Assembly: GCF_002101885.1 (NCBI RefSeq)
Contig: NZ_LQPS01000031.1
Span: 124,001 to 188,000, forward strand
DNA from: Mycolicibacter senuensis
GTDB taxonomy: Bacteria > Actinomycetota > Actinomycetes > Mycobacteriales > Mycobacteriaceae
Reading direction: 5' to 3'
DNA length: 64,000 bases
Shown here: one piece after another, positions 45,343 through 54,270 of the stretch
How the letters are laid out: each line of letters starts with the position of its first letter
Position numbering within the stretch: position 1 is the stretch's first letter
Translations under genes and position numbers: made by a program
Notes under the pieces: model-generated
What the model saw: only the letters and a program-made list of their open reading frames with translations
Told to the model about the DNA's origin: nothing
The model's database searches: none

Positions 45343-46560
45343 GTGTTGGATTTCGGAACGTCCCCACCCGAGATCACCTCGGCGAAGATGTATACCGGCC
45401 CCGGTTCTGGGCCGTTGCTGGCCGCTGCGGCTGCTTATGATTCCCTTGCTGCGCAACTGAATTCATTTTCCACCGGCTATTTCTCGGTGATCGCGGACCT
45501 GCAGGGCGAGAGTTGGACAGGCCGGGCGTCCGCGGCGATGGCGGCCGCGGCGTCACGGTATGCCCAGTGGGCGGCGGTAACGGCGGGCCAGGTCGAACGC
45601 GCTGCCGGCCAGGCGCGCGCCGCGGCGGCCGCCTACGAGAGCGCACGTGCCGCGATCGTGCCCCCGGTGGTGGTGACGGCCAACCGCGCGCGGCTGGCGA
45701 GCCTGGCCGCGACCAACGTCCTCGGGCAGAACACCCCGGCGATCGCGGCCACCGAGTTCGAGTACGCCGAGATGTGGGCGCAAGACACCCTCGGGATGTA
45801 TGGCTACGCGACCTCGGCGGCGACGGCGACGCAGCTGTCGCCGTTTCAACAGCCGCCGACGACGACCACCGGTGGCGCCGGACAGGCCGCCGCGGTAGCC
45901 GGTTCGGTGGGTGCCGCGGGTGCCTCGCACTCGCAGACCATGCTGTCGCAACTGCTTGCGGAGTTGCCGCAGCAGCTTGGCGGGCTGTCGACCGGGGCGG
46001 CCGCAGCACTGCCCGCGCAGGCGGACCCGTTGTTGCCGCTGGCCGGGATCGAGGCGGTGAACATCTTGCTGGGGCCCACCTCGTTCGGATTGCAGACTGC
46101 GCGTACGGTCTCGGCGGTCGGGTCCTTCGCGTTGGCCGGGAATGCCTATCAGCTCACCCACGGCAACCTCGGGGTGGGCGCGGCCGGGGCGGCAGCACCG
46201 GTACTGGCGAAGGAAGCGGTACCGGCGCCCGAGCCGGCTGCTGCGGGCGGTCGCCAGGCGGTGCTCGCACACCTGGGTGGCGATGCGCCGCCGGTGGGGC
46301 AACTGTCGGTGCCGCCCGCATGGGCCGATGCCACCCCGGCGGCGGCGGCCAGCGTAGACCCGGTGTGGCTGGCGGATACCGACCTTGCCGATGTGGCACC
46401 CGATGGTGCGGTGGCCGATGCGCCCGGCGCCGCTCCGGCGATGGGCATGGGACCGATGGCGGCAATGATGGGCGCTGCGGCGGGACGCCAGTCGGTCGCC
46501 GGTGCGTTGCGCATCGCACCCGATCGCTTCAAGATGCCTCGTCCGTCCTTCGGCGGATAG
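45343..46560 (+). CDS. PPE family protein, PPE-SVP subfamily
   Basis: A 405-residue PPE protein starting at GTG 45343 ([19 protein letters not shown]). The conserved N-terminal domain of about 180 residues is present: the PPE motif at 8-10, [15 protein letters not shown], the helix-turn SWTGRAS (equivalent of the WxG turn), [14 protein letters not shown] and [13 protein letters not shown]. The C-terminal half contains the PPE-SVP signature [12 protein letters not shown] near residue 327. PPE proteins are secreted by ESX (type VII) systems, usually as heterodimers with PE proteins. No PE gene is adjacent, so the partner must be elsewhere. It is followed by a second PPE gene 25 bp downstream, probably in one operon. 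Confidence 0.92.
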   Translation: MLDFGTSPPEITSAKMYTGPGSGPLLAAAAAYDSLAAQLNSFSTGYFSVIADLQGESWTGRASAAMAAAASRYAQWAAVTAGQVERAAGQARAAAAAYESARAAIVPPVVVTANRARLASLAATNVLGQNTPAIAATEFEYAEMWAQDTLGMYGYATSAATATQLSPFQQPPTTTTGGAGQAAAVAGSVGAAGASHSQTMLSQLLAELPQQLGGLSTGAAAALPAQADPLLPLAGIEAVNILLGPTSFGLQTARTVSAVGSFALAGNAYQLTHGNLGVGAAGAAAPVLAKEAVPAPEPAAAGGRQAVLAHLGGDAPPVGQLSVPPAWADATPAAAASVDPVWLADTDLADVAPDGAVADAPGAAPAMGMGPMAAMMGAAAGRQSVAGALRIAPDRFKMPRPSFGG

Positions 46561-46585
46561 CCGATGCGCTCGGACGGGCCGTTCG

Positions 46586-47797
46586 ATGTTTGACTTCGGC
46601 GCCCTGCCACCGGAGATCAATTCGACCAGAATGTATTCCGGTCCGGGGTCGGGGCCGCTGCTGGCGGCCGCAGCGGCCTGGGATGGCATCGCCGCGCAAT
46701 TGGAGTCGGTGGCAAGCGGTTACGCCGCAACGGTCTCGACGCTGCACGGGCAGGCCTGGTCGGGCCCCGCCTCGGATGCGATGGCGGCGGCCGCCACCCG
46801 ATACATGGCGTGGGCGACGGCGACCGCGGGCCAGGCCGAGCAGACCGCAGCGCAGATCCGGGCGGTGGCGGCCGGTTACGAGGCGGCGTTCACCGCGACC
46901 GTGCCACCGGCGGTGGTGGCGGCCAACCGTGCCCAGCTGGCGACGCTGGTGGCCACGAATTTCTTCGGTCAGAACACTTTGGCGATCGCGGCCACCGAGG
47001 CCGTCTACGCCGAGATGTGGGCGCAGGACGCTGCCGCGATGTATGGCTACGCCGCCGCCTCGGCGCAGGCCGGCACGCTGACGCGGTTTCAGCAGCCGCC
47101 GCAGACCAGCGACCCGGGCGGGCAGTCTGCCCAGCATGCCGCGGCAGCGCGCGCTGTCGCCGATGTTGTCACCCAGGATGCGAAACTGCTTGCCTCCGAG
47201 TTGGTTTCGGGCAGCAACCACCAGTCACAGCTTCTCGCCGCAGTATCGGCGCCGGCACCGCCGGTGAGTGCGGCTCAGGCGGCCCCACCGGCGTCGGTGC
47301 CGATAATCGCCCAGGTCGCTGCTTTCGGTCCCTCGCTGGGGGTGCTGGGCGTAGCTCAACAGGTGGTGTTCACGACCGGGTCGCAGGGCATCTTCGGGAT
47401 GGCGATCCTGAACGCACAAGACCAAGCGGCCGGCGCGGCCGCGCCACCCGACTCGGTCTTCGTCGACGATGCGCTCCGAAGTGCCCCCACAGCTGCCCCG
47501 GCGGCGGTGCTGGCGGGCGCGGGCAAGGCGGCGCCGGTGGGACGGTTGTCGGTGCCGCAGAACTGGTTGACGCTGACGCAGGCGGCGACCACCACCGATG
47601 CGGCAGCGCGGTCACCGCGCCCGGTGACAGCTGCGATAGCCGCAGAGCCGGCCAACGGGTCGCGGCCCCTCGCGGGCCACCCCCCGATGGGGGTGCTGGG
47701 GCCGATGGACCGTGGTGCGTCGCACACCCGCGGGACCGCGGTGTTTCGCATGCGGGACCGTCGTTTCTGGATGCCGCGGCCACCTGCGGCGGGGTAA
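46586..47797 (+). CDS. Second PPE family protein, PPE-SVP subfamily
   Basis: A 403-residue PPE protein starting at ATG 46586 ([19 protein letters not shown]); the frame is open 28 codons further upstream into the first PPE gene, without similarity. It is clearly a diverged duplicate of its neighbour: [36 protein letters not shown] and [17 protein letters not shown] line up. The SVP signature is [12 protein letters not shown] near residue 314. Both end in a basic-aromatic tail (MPRPSFGG in the first, [12 protein letters not shown] here). The pair has no adjacent PE or Esx gene. Confidence 0.92.
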   Translation: MFDFGALPPEINSTRMYSGPGSGPLLAAAAAWDGIAAQLESVASGYAATVSTLHGQAWSGPASDAMAAAATRYMAWATATAGQAEQTAAQIRAVAAGYEAAFTATVPPAVVAANRAQLATLVATNFFGQNTLAIAATEAVYAEMWAQDAAAMYGYAAASAQAGTLTRFQQPPQTSDPGGQSAQHAAAARAVADVVTQDAKLLASELVSGSNHQSQLLAAVSAPAPPVSAAQAAPPASVPIIAQVAAFGPSLGVLGVAQQVVFTTGSQGIFGMAILNAQDQAAGAAAPPDSVFVDDALRSAPTAAPAAVLAGAGKAAPVGRLSVPQNWLTLTQAATTTDAAARSPRPVTAAIAAEPANGSRPLAGHPPMGVLGPMDRGASHTRGTAVFRMRDRRFWMPRPPAAG

Positions 47798-47830
47798 GCA
47801 CGGGGGTAGCGCCGCTGTCGTGCGTCCGGC

Positions 47831-48835
47831 TCAGGGCACCAGCACCACCTTGCCGACGTTCTCCCGCGCAGCCAGGATGCGGTGGGCCTCCGGGGCGTTG
47901 GCAAACGGCACCGCGGCATGCACGATGGGCGCCGCGGTGCCGTCGGCCAGCGCCTGCGACAGCGGTGCGATCCAGGGTTCGAGCGTGCCGCGGTCGTCCC
48001 ACAACCGCAACATGTTCAGGCCGATCACCGTCTTGGATTGCTCCATCTGCGTGAGCAGGCTGAAACCGCGCAGCATCGCCAGCGCCTGCGGGGCCGCCCG
48101 GCGCAGCGATCGCTTCTCGCCCTGCTGCAGCGATGAAAGCCCATAGGCGACAAGCCGTCCGCCGGGACGCAACAAGGCCATCGACCGCCGCAGCGAGGTG
48201 CCGCCGAGCCCGTCGAGCACGATGTCGTAGGGCGGCAGTCCTTTCCACCAGCCGGTGCGTCGGTAGTCGATGGCCCGGTCGATGCCCAGCGCTTCGAGCT
48301 GACCATGCTTGCCCGGTGACGAGGTCCCGTCCACGACGGCGCCGGCGGCCTTGGCCAGCTGGATCGCCGCGATACCGACGCCGCCGGCGGCCGCATGCAC
48401 CAGGACGCGTTCGCCGGACCGCAGCGAGCCGTAGCCGTGCAGCGCCGCCCACGCCGTCGCATAGTTCACCGGTATCGCGGCGCCCTGTTCGAAGCTCATC
48501 GACGGTGGCAGCGGCACGGTGTCGGCGGCCTCGGCGTTGACGAACTCGGCGTAACCGCCGAATCGGGTGCCGGCCAGCACCCGCTCGCCGACACGGGCGG
48601 GGTCCACCCCGTCACCGACCGCTTCGACGGTGCCCGCCACCTCGTAACCGACCACGCTGGGCACCTTCGGCGCATCCGGGTACAGCCCGACCCGGGCGAG
48701 GTGGTCGGCGAAGTTCACGCCCGCCGCGCGCACCGCGATCCGGACCTGGCCGCTCGACGGCGGTGGCGGATCGGGGCGATCCTGCACCTCGAGCACCGAG
48801 GGAGGTCCGTGTTTGGTGATGACGACGACGCGCAT
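47831..48835 (-). CDS. NADPH:quinone oxidoreductase-like protein (zinc-independent MDR family)
   Basis: A 334-residue medium-chain dehydrogenase/reductase. The GroES-like N-terminal domain includes [19 protein letters not shown], without the catalytic zinc cysteines, and the Rossmann domain has [19 protein letters not shown] as the NADP-binding loop. It resembles quinone reductase and VAT-1-like enzymes that reduce quinones or enones with NADPH. The start ATG 48835 gives [10 protein letters not shown]. It is convergent with the second PPE gene and divergent from the AhpD-like gene, with 39 bp between starts. Confidence 0.87.
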   Translation of the reverse strand: MRVVVITKHGPPSVLEVQDRPDPPPPSSGQVRIAVRAAGVNFADHLARVGLYPDAPKVPSVVGYEVAGTVEAVGDGVDPARVGERVLAGTRFGGYAEFVNAEAADTVPLPPSMSFEQGAAIPVNYATAWAALHGYGSLRSGERVLVHAAAGGVGIAAIQLAKAAGAVVDGTSSPGKHGQLEALGIDRAIDYRRTGWWKGLPPYDIVLDGLGGTSLRRSMALLRPGGRLVAYGLSSLQQGEKRSLRRAAPQALAMLRGFSLLTQMEQSKTVIGLNMLRLWDDRGTLEPWIAPLSQALADGTAAPIVHAAVPFANAPEAHRILAARENVGKVVLVP

Positions 48836-48874
48836 GGGTTTCAGCCTATTGCGGTTCGGTCCATAATCCTTGGC

Positions 48875-49693
48875 ATGGACATTCTCGATGAGCTGAACCG
48901 GTTGGTGGCGGTGTCGGGCGGTGCCGTCGGCGCGGTGGTCCGCGGGGTATGCGCCCGGACGCTCGGCCTGCCGCCGCTGCCGGCGGAGGGGGTCGGTGAT
49001 CAGGCCGGCGCCGATCCGGCGGTGGCCGAGTTCGCCGAACAGTTCAGCGTCGACGTTTCGGTGATCACCGAAGACCAGCGCGACCGGCTACGGGATGCCC
49101 TGGGGGACACGGCCTTCGACGCTGTCGTGCAGGTGTACATCGCCGACTTCGTACCGCGCGTGCGTGCCGGGCTGGAAGCGGTGGGTGTTCCGGTGTCGTG
49201 GCCGGGCAAGATCGCGTGGGACCACTCCAGCCACCCGGGCGACGCGTTGTTCAACCGGTTCATGCCCGCCGTGGCGCGGCTGCGGTCGTTGGACGCGGTG
49301 ACCTCCGAGGTGGTCCGGCTGCGCGGTGCGGCCCAGCACAACTGCCGGTTGTGCAAGTCGCTGCGGGAGACGACCGCCTTGGATGCCGGCGGATCCGAGA
49401 CGCTCTACGACGAGATCGAACGCTTCGAGTCCTCCCGGATGCTGAGCGAGTCGCAGAAGGCGGCGCTGCGCTACGTCGACGCGCTGATCTGGACGCCGGC
49501 GCGCATCGATGCCGACGTCGCCGCCGGGGTGCGCCGGCACTTCACCGACGACCAGAGCATCGAGCTGACGCTGGATGTGATGCGTAACGCCGGCAACAAG
49601 ATCGCGGTCTCGCTGGGCGCCGACGCGCCGCGGGTGGCCGAGGGAACCGAGCCCTACCTGCTCAATGCGGACGGCCAGACCGTCTTCAGCTGA
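48875..49693 (+). CDS. AhpD-like / carboxymuconolactone decarboxylase-family protein
   Basis: A 272-residue all-helical protein. The redox-type motif HNCRLCKS (CxxC with a preceding His) near residue 156 is the AhpD/CMD signature, in which the cysteine pair acts as a peroxidase or disulfide relay. The start ATG 48875 gives [10 protein letters not shown]; the open frame extends far upstream only as a shadow of the oxidoreductase. Longer than classical AhpD (about 175 residues), with an extra N-terminal domain of about 100 residues. It is divergent from the quinone reductase. Peroxidase activity is likely but unproven. Confidence 0.8.
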   Translation: MDILDELNRLVAVSGGAVGAVVRGVCARTLGLPPLPAEGVGDQAGADPAVAEFAEQFSVDVSVITEDQRDRLRDALGDTAFDAVVQVYIADFVPRVRAGLEAVGVPVSWPGKIAWDHSSHPGDALFNRFMPAVARLRSLDAVTSEVVRLRGAAQHNCRLCKSLRETTALDAGGSETLYDEIERFESSRMLSESQKAALRYVDALIWTPARIDADVAAGVRRHFTDDQSIELTLDVMRNAGNKIAVSLGADAPRVAEGTEPYLLNADGQTVFS

Positions 49694-49694
49694 C

Positions 49695-50558
49695 TCAGTC
49701 GGTGTGACGGGCGAGGAAGCCCAGGACCGCGTCGGCGAAGATGTCGTTGCGGTCGCCGGCGACCATGTGCCCGGCACCGGCCACGTCGATGAACTCCACC
49801 TGCGGGAAGCGGGCCAGAAAAACCTCGGCGCTCTCGGCGCTGACCAGATCGCTGAGCTGGCCGCGTACCAGCAGCATCGGCACGCCGTCGTCGAGGATGT
49901 TGCCCACCGCGGCGTTGAGCCGGTCGACGTCGTGGATCTCAAGGGGCGAGAACTCGTCTGAGCCGCTGACGAATTTCGGGTCCCAGTGCCAATACCAGCG
50001 GTCACCCCGGCGGCGCAGGTTGGTCGTGAGTCCGTCCAGGTCGGCGGGGCGGGGCCGGTGCGGGTTGTAAGCGGCGATCGCGTCGGCGACCTCGTCGAGT
50101 GAGCCGAAACCCGAATCCATCCGCTCGGCCATGAACGCCTGAATCCGTTCGGCGCCGGAGGCATCCATGTTGGGCACGATGTCGACCAGCACCACCGCGC
50201 TGGCCGCACCGGGGGCCAGTTCGCCTGCCAGCAGCATCGCGGTGAACCCGCCCAGGGAGGCGCCGACCACCACCGGGTCCGGCGGCAGCGTGCGCAGCAC
50301 CTCGTGAACGTCTGAAGCGAAGCTGACCAGCCGGTAGTCGCCCTCGCTCGCCCAATCCGATTCGCCGTGGCCGCGCAGGTCGACGGTGATGGCCTGCCAG
50401 CCACGCTCGGCCACCGCCGCGGCCGCCCGGCCCCACGAGCGCCGGGTCTGCCCGCCGCCGTGCAGGAACACCACCGCGCGCGCGTCGGGGTCACCATGAC
50501 GGTCGGCGATGATCCGGACATCGCCGGGCGCGTGGGTGACGAACGTTTCCGCGGTCAT
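49695..50558 (-). CDS. Alpha/beta hydrolase
   Basis: A 287-residue alpha/beta hydrolase: FLHGGGQTRRSW holds the oxyanion HG loop, VVVGASLGGFTAML the nucleophile elbow (G-A-S-L-G, Ser near residue 104), and AGAGHMVAGDRND the catalytic His near the C terminus. The acid is probably the Asp in VRGQLSDLVS. The cap region is helical. Such proteins include epoxide hydrolases, esterases and haloperoxidase-like enzymes; the substrate is unknown. The stop is 1 bp from the AhpD-like stop (convergent). Confidence 0.85.
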   Translation of the reverse strand: MTAETFVTHAPGDVRIIADRHGDPDARAVVFLHGGGQTRRSWGRAAAAVAERGWQAITVDLRGHGESDWASEGDYRLVSFASDVHEVLRTLPPDPVVVGASLGGFTAMLLAGELAPGAASAVVLVDIVPNMDASGAERIQAFMAERMDSGFGSLDEVADAIAAYNPHRPRPADLDGLTTNLRRRGDRWYWHWDPKFVSGSDEFSPLEIHDVDRLNAAVGNILDDGVPMLLVRGQLSDLVSAESAEVFLARFPQVEFIDVAGAGHMVAGDRNDIFADAVLGFLARHTD

Positions 50559-50671
50559 TGGCCGATCGTAAGCCGGTGCCGGTCGGCGCTGCTCACGTGG
50601 CCGGCAAAACCCCTGTTGAACTGCCGGTTCCCGGGTTTAAAGTGGGGGATTCAGCAGGTTGGGAGGGCGCC

Positions 50672-51415
50672 ATGGCCCGCTTTCTCGCACTGGCCTACGC
50701 AGTGCTCAACTATCTGGTCTTCCTGGTGGTCTTCCTCTATGCCGTCGGTTTCGTCGGCGACGTCGTGGTGCCGCGCAGCGTGGACCATGGACCGTCGGCG
50801 CCGACCGGCCCGGCGATCGTGGTCGACGTGCTGTTGCTGGGCTTGTTCGCCGTGCAACACAGCGTGATGGCGCGGCCGGCGTTCAAGCGATGGTGGACGC
50901 GACTGGTACCGCCGGACATCGAACGCAGCACCTACGTTCTGGCGTCGAATCTCGTTCTGGTCTTGCTGTTCTGGCAGTGGCGTCCGGTCCCGGCGATCAT
51001 CTGGGACGTCGCGTGGCCGGTGGGACGGACCGCGCTTTGGGTACTGTTCTGGATCGGTTGGGCGATCGCGCTGGCGTCGACGTTCATGATCAGCCACTTC
51101 GACCTGTTCGGACTGCGCCAGGTCTACCTCGCGTGGCGCGAACAGCCCTACCAGCCGGTCGGTTTCCGCGCGTCGGCGCTGTACCGGGTGGTGCGCCACC
51201 CCCTGATGCTGGGGTTCGTGATCGCGTTCTGGGCGACGCCCACCATGACCGCCGGCCACCTGCTGTTCGCGGCGGCGAGCACCGGCTACATCCTGGTCGC
51301 GCTGCAGCTGGAGGAGCGCGACCTGGTCGGGATGCTCGGTGCGGAGTATCGGCAGTACCGCCACCGGGTCCCGATGCTGATCCCGTTCCTCAGGCGCCGC
51401 GTCGCGTCGCGGTAG
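50672..51415 (+). CDS. Membrane methyltransferase, MddA-like (methanethiol S-methyltransferase / NnrU-type)
   Basis: A 247-residue protein with about five transmembrane helices. Conserved MddA-type sequence includes LFAVQHSVMARPAFKRWWT, TYVLASNLVLVLLFWQW, SHFDLFGLRQVYL and the C-terminal SAM-binding region YRVVRHPLMLGFVIAFW, with LQLEERDLVGMLGAEYRQYR. MddA converts methanethiol to dimethylsulfide with SAM; whether this protein does so is unknown. I chose ATG 50672 because GGGAGG lies just upstream; the frame extends 38 codons earlier with no ribosome site. Confidence 0.8.
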   Translation: MARFLALAYAVLNYLVFLVVFLYAVGFVGDVVVPRSVDHGPSAPTGPAIVVDVLLLGLFAVQHSVMARPAFKRWWTRLVPPDIERSTYVLASNLVLVLLFWQWRPVPAIIWDVAWPVGRTALWVLFWIGWAIALASTFMISHFDLFGLRQVYLAWREQPYQPVGFRASALYRVVRHPLMLGFVIAFWATPTMTAGHLLFAAASTGYILVALQLEERDLVGMLGAEYRQYRHRVPMLIPFLRRRVASR

Positions 51416-51416
51416 T

Positions 51417-51800
51417 TCAGGCGAAGGGCTGCAGGAGGAACCGCCCCCAGGCGAGGAAGGCGAACACGGCGAGAAACATCGCGTCGCCGGCCATATATCC
51501 CCACTCGCTGCGCCGGAACCTCGTCGTAGCGGCCCCGGCCATGAAGAGCATCAGGCCGCAGGCGGCGATCGGCACCAGCAGCGGCGCCACGCCGAGGACC
51601 GCCGGCAGGACAAGGCCGAGCGCAGCGACCAGCTTGATCGTGCCGACGGCCTTGAGGTGGCCGGTGGTGAAGTCGTCGACCCAGTGCTGGTTGGCGCCCA
51701 GCGACCGGTACTTGTCCTTCGGCATCAGCAACAGGGTCGCGCCGCCGATGGCATACCCGGCGGCGGCGACACCGGCGATGATCCACAGGGTGGTGTTCAT
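51417..51800 (-). CDS. DoxX-like membrane protein
   Basis: A 127-residue protein with four transmembrane helices: TTLWIIAGVAAAGYAIGGAT, the TIKLVAALGLVLPA segment, ALLVPIAACGLMLF-type and AMFLAVFAFLAWGRF. This is the DoxX-like fold seen in many actinobacterial redox-linked proteins. An AAGGAG site precedes the ATG at 51800. It is divergent from an ECF sigma factor with a SnoaL-like C terminus; DoxX-family genes are known partners of such ECF41-type sigma factors. Function unknown. Confidence 0.8.
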   Translation of the reverse strand: MNTTLWIIAGVAAAGYAIGGATLLLMPKDKYRSLGANQHWVDDFTTGHLKAVGTIKLVAALGLVLPAVLGVAPLLVPIAACGLMLFMAGAATTRFRRSEWGYMAGDAMFLAVFAFLAWGRFLLQPFA

Positions 51801-51878
51801 GGCTGCTCCTTCGTGGTTACGTCGGTCCGGTGAGGCTCGTCATCACCTATGACGGACCGGTACGACGAGAGGTAACCG

Positions 51879-52781
51879 ATGACGAGCGAGTCGCAGCTGG
51901 CCGAGATTTTCGAGCAGCATCGCCCTCGGCTGCGGGCCCTGGCCTACCGGGTTCTGGGCTCGTGGTCCGACGCCGAAGACGCCGTGCAGGAGGCGTGGCT
52001 GCGGCTCGCCCGCCAGGACGCCGACGCAATCGACCATCTGCCGGGCTGGCTGACGACCGTCACCGGCCGCATCTGCATCGACGCTCTTCGGTCGCGTGCC
52101 GCCCGGCCCGAGATCCCGATCGATCAGGATCTTCCGGAACTCGTGGTGACCGATGACGCCGACACCCCCGAAGACACCGCGGTGCTGTCGGAGTCGGTCG
52201 GACTGGCGCTGCTGGTTGTGCTGGGATCGCTGCGTCCCGATGAGCGGCTTGCATTCGTGCTGCACGACATGTTCGCGGTGCCGTTCGCCGAGATCGGGCA
52301 ACTCCTCGGACGATCGGCCGACGCCGCGAAGATGCTCGCCAGCCGGGCACGCCGCAAGGTGCAGGACGTGCCGCAGCCGACGGGGGATCGGCGGGCGCAG
52401 CGAGAGGTCGTCGACGCCTTCCTGGCGGCCGCGCAGGGCGGCGATTTCGACGCCCTGTTGCGGGTGCTCGATCCCGACGTCACCTGGCGTCAACACACGT
52501 CGCGCGGGATGACGGTGGAGACGGGATCCTCCGCGATCGTGGAGGCGGTTCGCCGAGGCCAGGGGGCGCGGATCACCGCTCGCCGCGTGCTGGTCAACGG
52601 CGAACCAGGCATCCTGACCTGGGGTCCGACGGGCCGGCCGCTGAGCTTGATGGCATGCACCGTGCGAGCCGGCCGCCTGGTGGGCATCGTGTCGATCGCG
52701 GACCCGGCGCGGCTGGCCGGCATGGATCTGCCGCAGGATCCCGAAGCGCCCGCCGGCGTCCACCGACCGCCACGGAGGTGA
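51879..52781 (+). CDS. ECF41-type RNA polymerase sigma factor with SnoaL-like C-terminal domain
   Basis: A 300-residue extracytoplasmic-function sigma factor. Region 2 (RALAYRVLGSWSDAEDAVQEAWLRL, about residues 19-43, is the diagnostic core-binding segment) and region 4 (PFAEIGQLLGRSADAAKMLASRARRKV, about 130-156) frame a short linker. Residues about 170-290 form an NTF2/SnoaL-like domain with DPDVTWRQH and SIADPARL. In ECF41 (SigJ-like) factors this domain, not an anti-sigma protein, controls activity. ATG 51879 is the start. It is divergent from a DoxX-like gene, its probable target. Confidence 0.88.
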   Translation: MTSESQLAEIFEQHRPRLRALAYRVLGSWSDAEDAVQEAWLRLARQDADAIDHLPGWLTTVTGRICIDALRSRAARPEIPIDQDLPELVVTDDADTPEDTAVLSESVGLALLVVLGSLRPDERLAFVLHDMFAVPFAEIGQLLGRSADAAKMLASRARRKVQDVPQPTGDRRAQREVVDAFLAAAQGGDFDALLRVLDPDVTWRQHTSRGMTVETGSSAIVEAVRRGQGARITARRVLVNGEPGILTWGPTGRPLSLMACTVRAGRLVGIVSIADPARLAGMDLPQDPEAPAGVHRPPRR

Positions 52782-52917
52782 ACCGTCGGACTGTTAGGGC
52801 GCACCGGGGCGTGGTCGGCGGTCATCCCGCGCGCTAATGTCTTGGTCGTGCGGAGGCTTCGCGCCGACGCCGACCGACGATCTTGCGGGACAGACGTCCG
52901 CAGCTAGTTGGTGCCCG

Positions 52918-52991
52918 GGGGCGGTAGCTCAGTCGGTTAGAGCCGCGGACTCATAATCCGTTGGTCGCGGGTTCGAGCCCCGCCCGCCCCA
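52918..52991 (+). tRNA. tRNA-Met (anticodon CAT)
   Basis: Acceptor stem GGGGCGG pairs with CCGCCCC, D arm contains AGCTCAGTCGGTTAGAGC, anticodon loop CTCATAA, and T arm GCGGG-TTCGAGC-CCCGC. Length 74 with discriminator A at 52991. CCA is not encoded (ACCG follows). Anticodon CAT reads AUG, or AUA if it is the lysidine-modified Ile2 type; the A1:U72 mismatch typical of initiator tRNA is absent, so it is an elongator or Ile2 tRNA. Confidence 0.92.
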
Positions 52992-52998
52992 CCGTAAA

Positions 52999-53034
52999 GC
53001 GCCACTGTTCCTGGCGCGCAAGGAACAGTGGCGC
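52999..53034. terminator. Strong hairpin after tRNA-Met
   Basis: GCGCCACTGTTCCT (52999-53012) and AGGAACAGTGGCGC (53021-53034) are perfect 14-bp inverted copies around an 8-base loop. It starts eight bases after the tRNA and has no T tract, as is usual for mycobacterial intrinsic terminators. It probably ends the tRNA transcript and may also serve the convergent PE-PPE hydrolase gene. Confidence 0.75.
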
Positions 53035-53108
53035 AGTCATCCTCGTCGTGGTTCTGCAATCGGGCCACCGGCTTGTGACGTCCTGCTTGCCGCAAGCCCG
53101 CTGCGCGG

Positions 53109-53873
53109 TTACACGTTGAAGAACGAAGCCAGCAGCGCTTGGAACAGCTCCGGCATGGTGAGCGTCGGAATCTCGTTGATCGTGGTCAGTCCCTCGGTAA
53201 CCGATGTGGCAGCGTCGATTTGGGCTTCGGTCAAGCCGAGGTAGGAGTTGTGGAGGGCCAACCCGATCAGCACATCCTCAAAGCTTGTGTTCCCGCCGAA
53301 CAGCAGGTCCCACCAACTTTCGTACACGTTGTTCGTGAAGATGTCGCCGTCGATGTTGAATATTTGGGTTTCGTAGAAGCCGGTGGGGACGGCGTCCGGG
53401 TTGGCACCGAGCATCACGAAACGTAACGCGTCGGTGGGCACGCCCGCTTCGACGAGGTCATCTTGGGCGTGCGCGGCCACCAGGCTGCTTTGGGAGTAGG
53501 TGAAGATGGTCAGCGGATCGGTGCACACGCCCGCGTCATCGCAGCCCATCTCGCCGGCGTTGTAGTCGGCGAGGATCGCGTCGATGAGGATCCTTTCGCC
53601 GCCCGGGACGCTCTCGAAGAAGTCATACGAGTTGGGGAGCGTCAGCGCCTGCGATGACTCAACGGTGCCCTGGTACCCCAGCGGCTCGAGGTACAGGTCG
53701 ATCCCGTTGCTGATGTAGTTGGCACTCGGCGTCCCGATGCCGGTCGGGCCCAGGACCAACGCGTCGGTCGAGCCGTAGAGGAAATCGTAGTCATTCTGGT
53801 CCGCCGCATTGGCGGTGGCGGCGAATGCCATCGCGGCACCGCACAGTGCGGCGCCGATTATCAGTCGCTTCAT
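53109..53873 (-). CDS. Secreted PE-PPE-domain serine hydrolase without PE or PPE N terminus
   Basis: A 254-residue protein with a Sec signal peptide (MKRLIIGAALCGAAMAFAAT, cleaved after an ANAA-type site). The mature part is a PE-PPE domain, an alpha/beta hydrolase fold found at the C terminus of some PE and PPE proteins: VLGPTGIGTPSANYI, then the nucleophile elbow TIFTYSQSSLVAA (Ser in the YSQS position) and FVMLGANPDA. Such domains have esterase or acyltransferase activity on lipids or trehalose esters. Here the protein is exported by Sec rather than by ESX. A good GAGGGGGAG ribosome site precedes ATG 53873, which decides the start over an upstream in-frame one at 53951. Confidence 0.82.
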   Translation of the reverse strand: MKRLIIGAALCGAAMAFAATANAADQNDYDFLYGSTDALVLGPTGIGTPSANYISNGIDLYLEPLGYQGTVESSQALTLPNSYDFFESVPGGERILIDAILADYNAGEMGCDDAGVCTDPLTIFTYSQSSLVAAHAQDDLVEAGVPTDALRFVMLGANPDAVPTGFYETQIFNIDGDIFTNNVYESWWDLLFGGNTSFEDVLIGLALHNSYLGLTEAQIDAATSVTEGLTTINEIPTLTMPELFQALLASFFNV

Positions 53874-54270
53874 AGCTCCCCCTCGTTCGCAAAGATTCCG
53901 AATGATGTCGCCCGGCTGTTCTGCTGGCCACCTGAATACATCGACCGACACCTCCCCGGTGTAGATGTGAATCCTGCTGTTGCGGCACCGGTTGCCGACA
54001 CACGGATTATTACCGGTGGCGTCAATTTAGTCCCCGAAATCGAAATAATCGGCCGGCGATTACCAGTGCCCAGTCCCTTCACGCACTAAGTGAATCGCCT
54101 CTTGAACCTAAGCGGAAAATAAGCGAACACGGGTCCATACAAAAGGACCGCCCAATTGGGACATCGTCCACAGCGCCATTGACAAATGGCGCAATCAGTG
54201 GTGTCCTCTCAACCGTGACCCAACCCGACGGTGCAGCACTGCCCGCTAGGACCGCCCTCGAGGGGGCGTC
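53874..54270. other. 397-bp promoter region between PE-PPE hydrolase and SDR operon
   Basis: No gene is supported. The A/T-rich part holds several short inverted repeats: GGTCC-N8-GGACC (54132-54149), a perfect palindrome CCCAATTGGG (54151-54160) and GCGCCATT-N4-AATGGCGC (54173-54192). They may be operators for the SDR operon or the divergent PE-PPE gene. CGCCC at 54253-54257 could pair with GGGCG at 54264-54268 and cover the SDR ribosome site. Confidence 0.55.
54173..54192. promoter_or_regulatory. 8-bp perfect inverted repeat upstream of the SDR operon
   Basis: GCGCCATT (54173-54180) and AATGGCGC (54185-54192) are separated by GACA, 79 bp upstream of the SDR start. It could be an operator for the MerR regulator at the end of the operon or form a small RNA hairpin. 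Assignment is inferred from symmetry and position. Confidence 0.4.

Noticed and set aside
52918..52991. Initiator tRNA-fMet
   Set aside because: The first acceptor pair is a normal G-C pair, whereas initiator tRNAs have an unpaired first position, so elongator Met or Ile2 is more likely.
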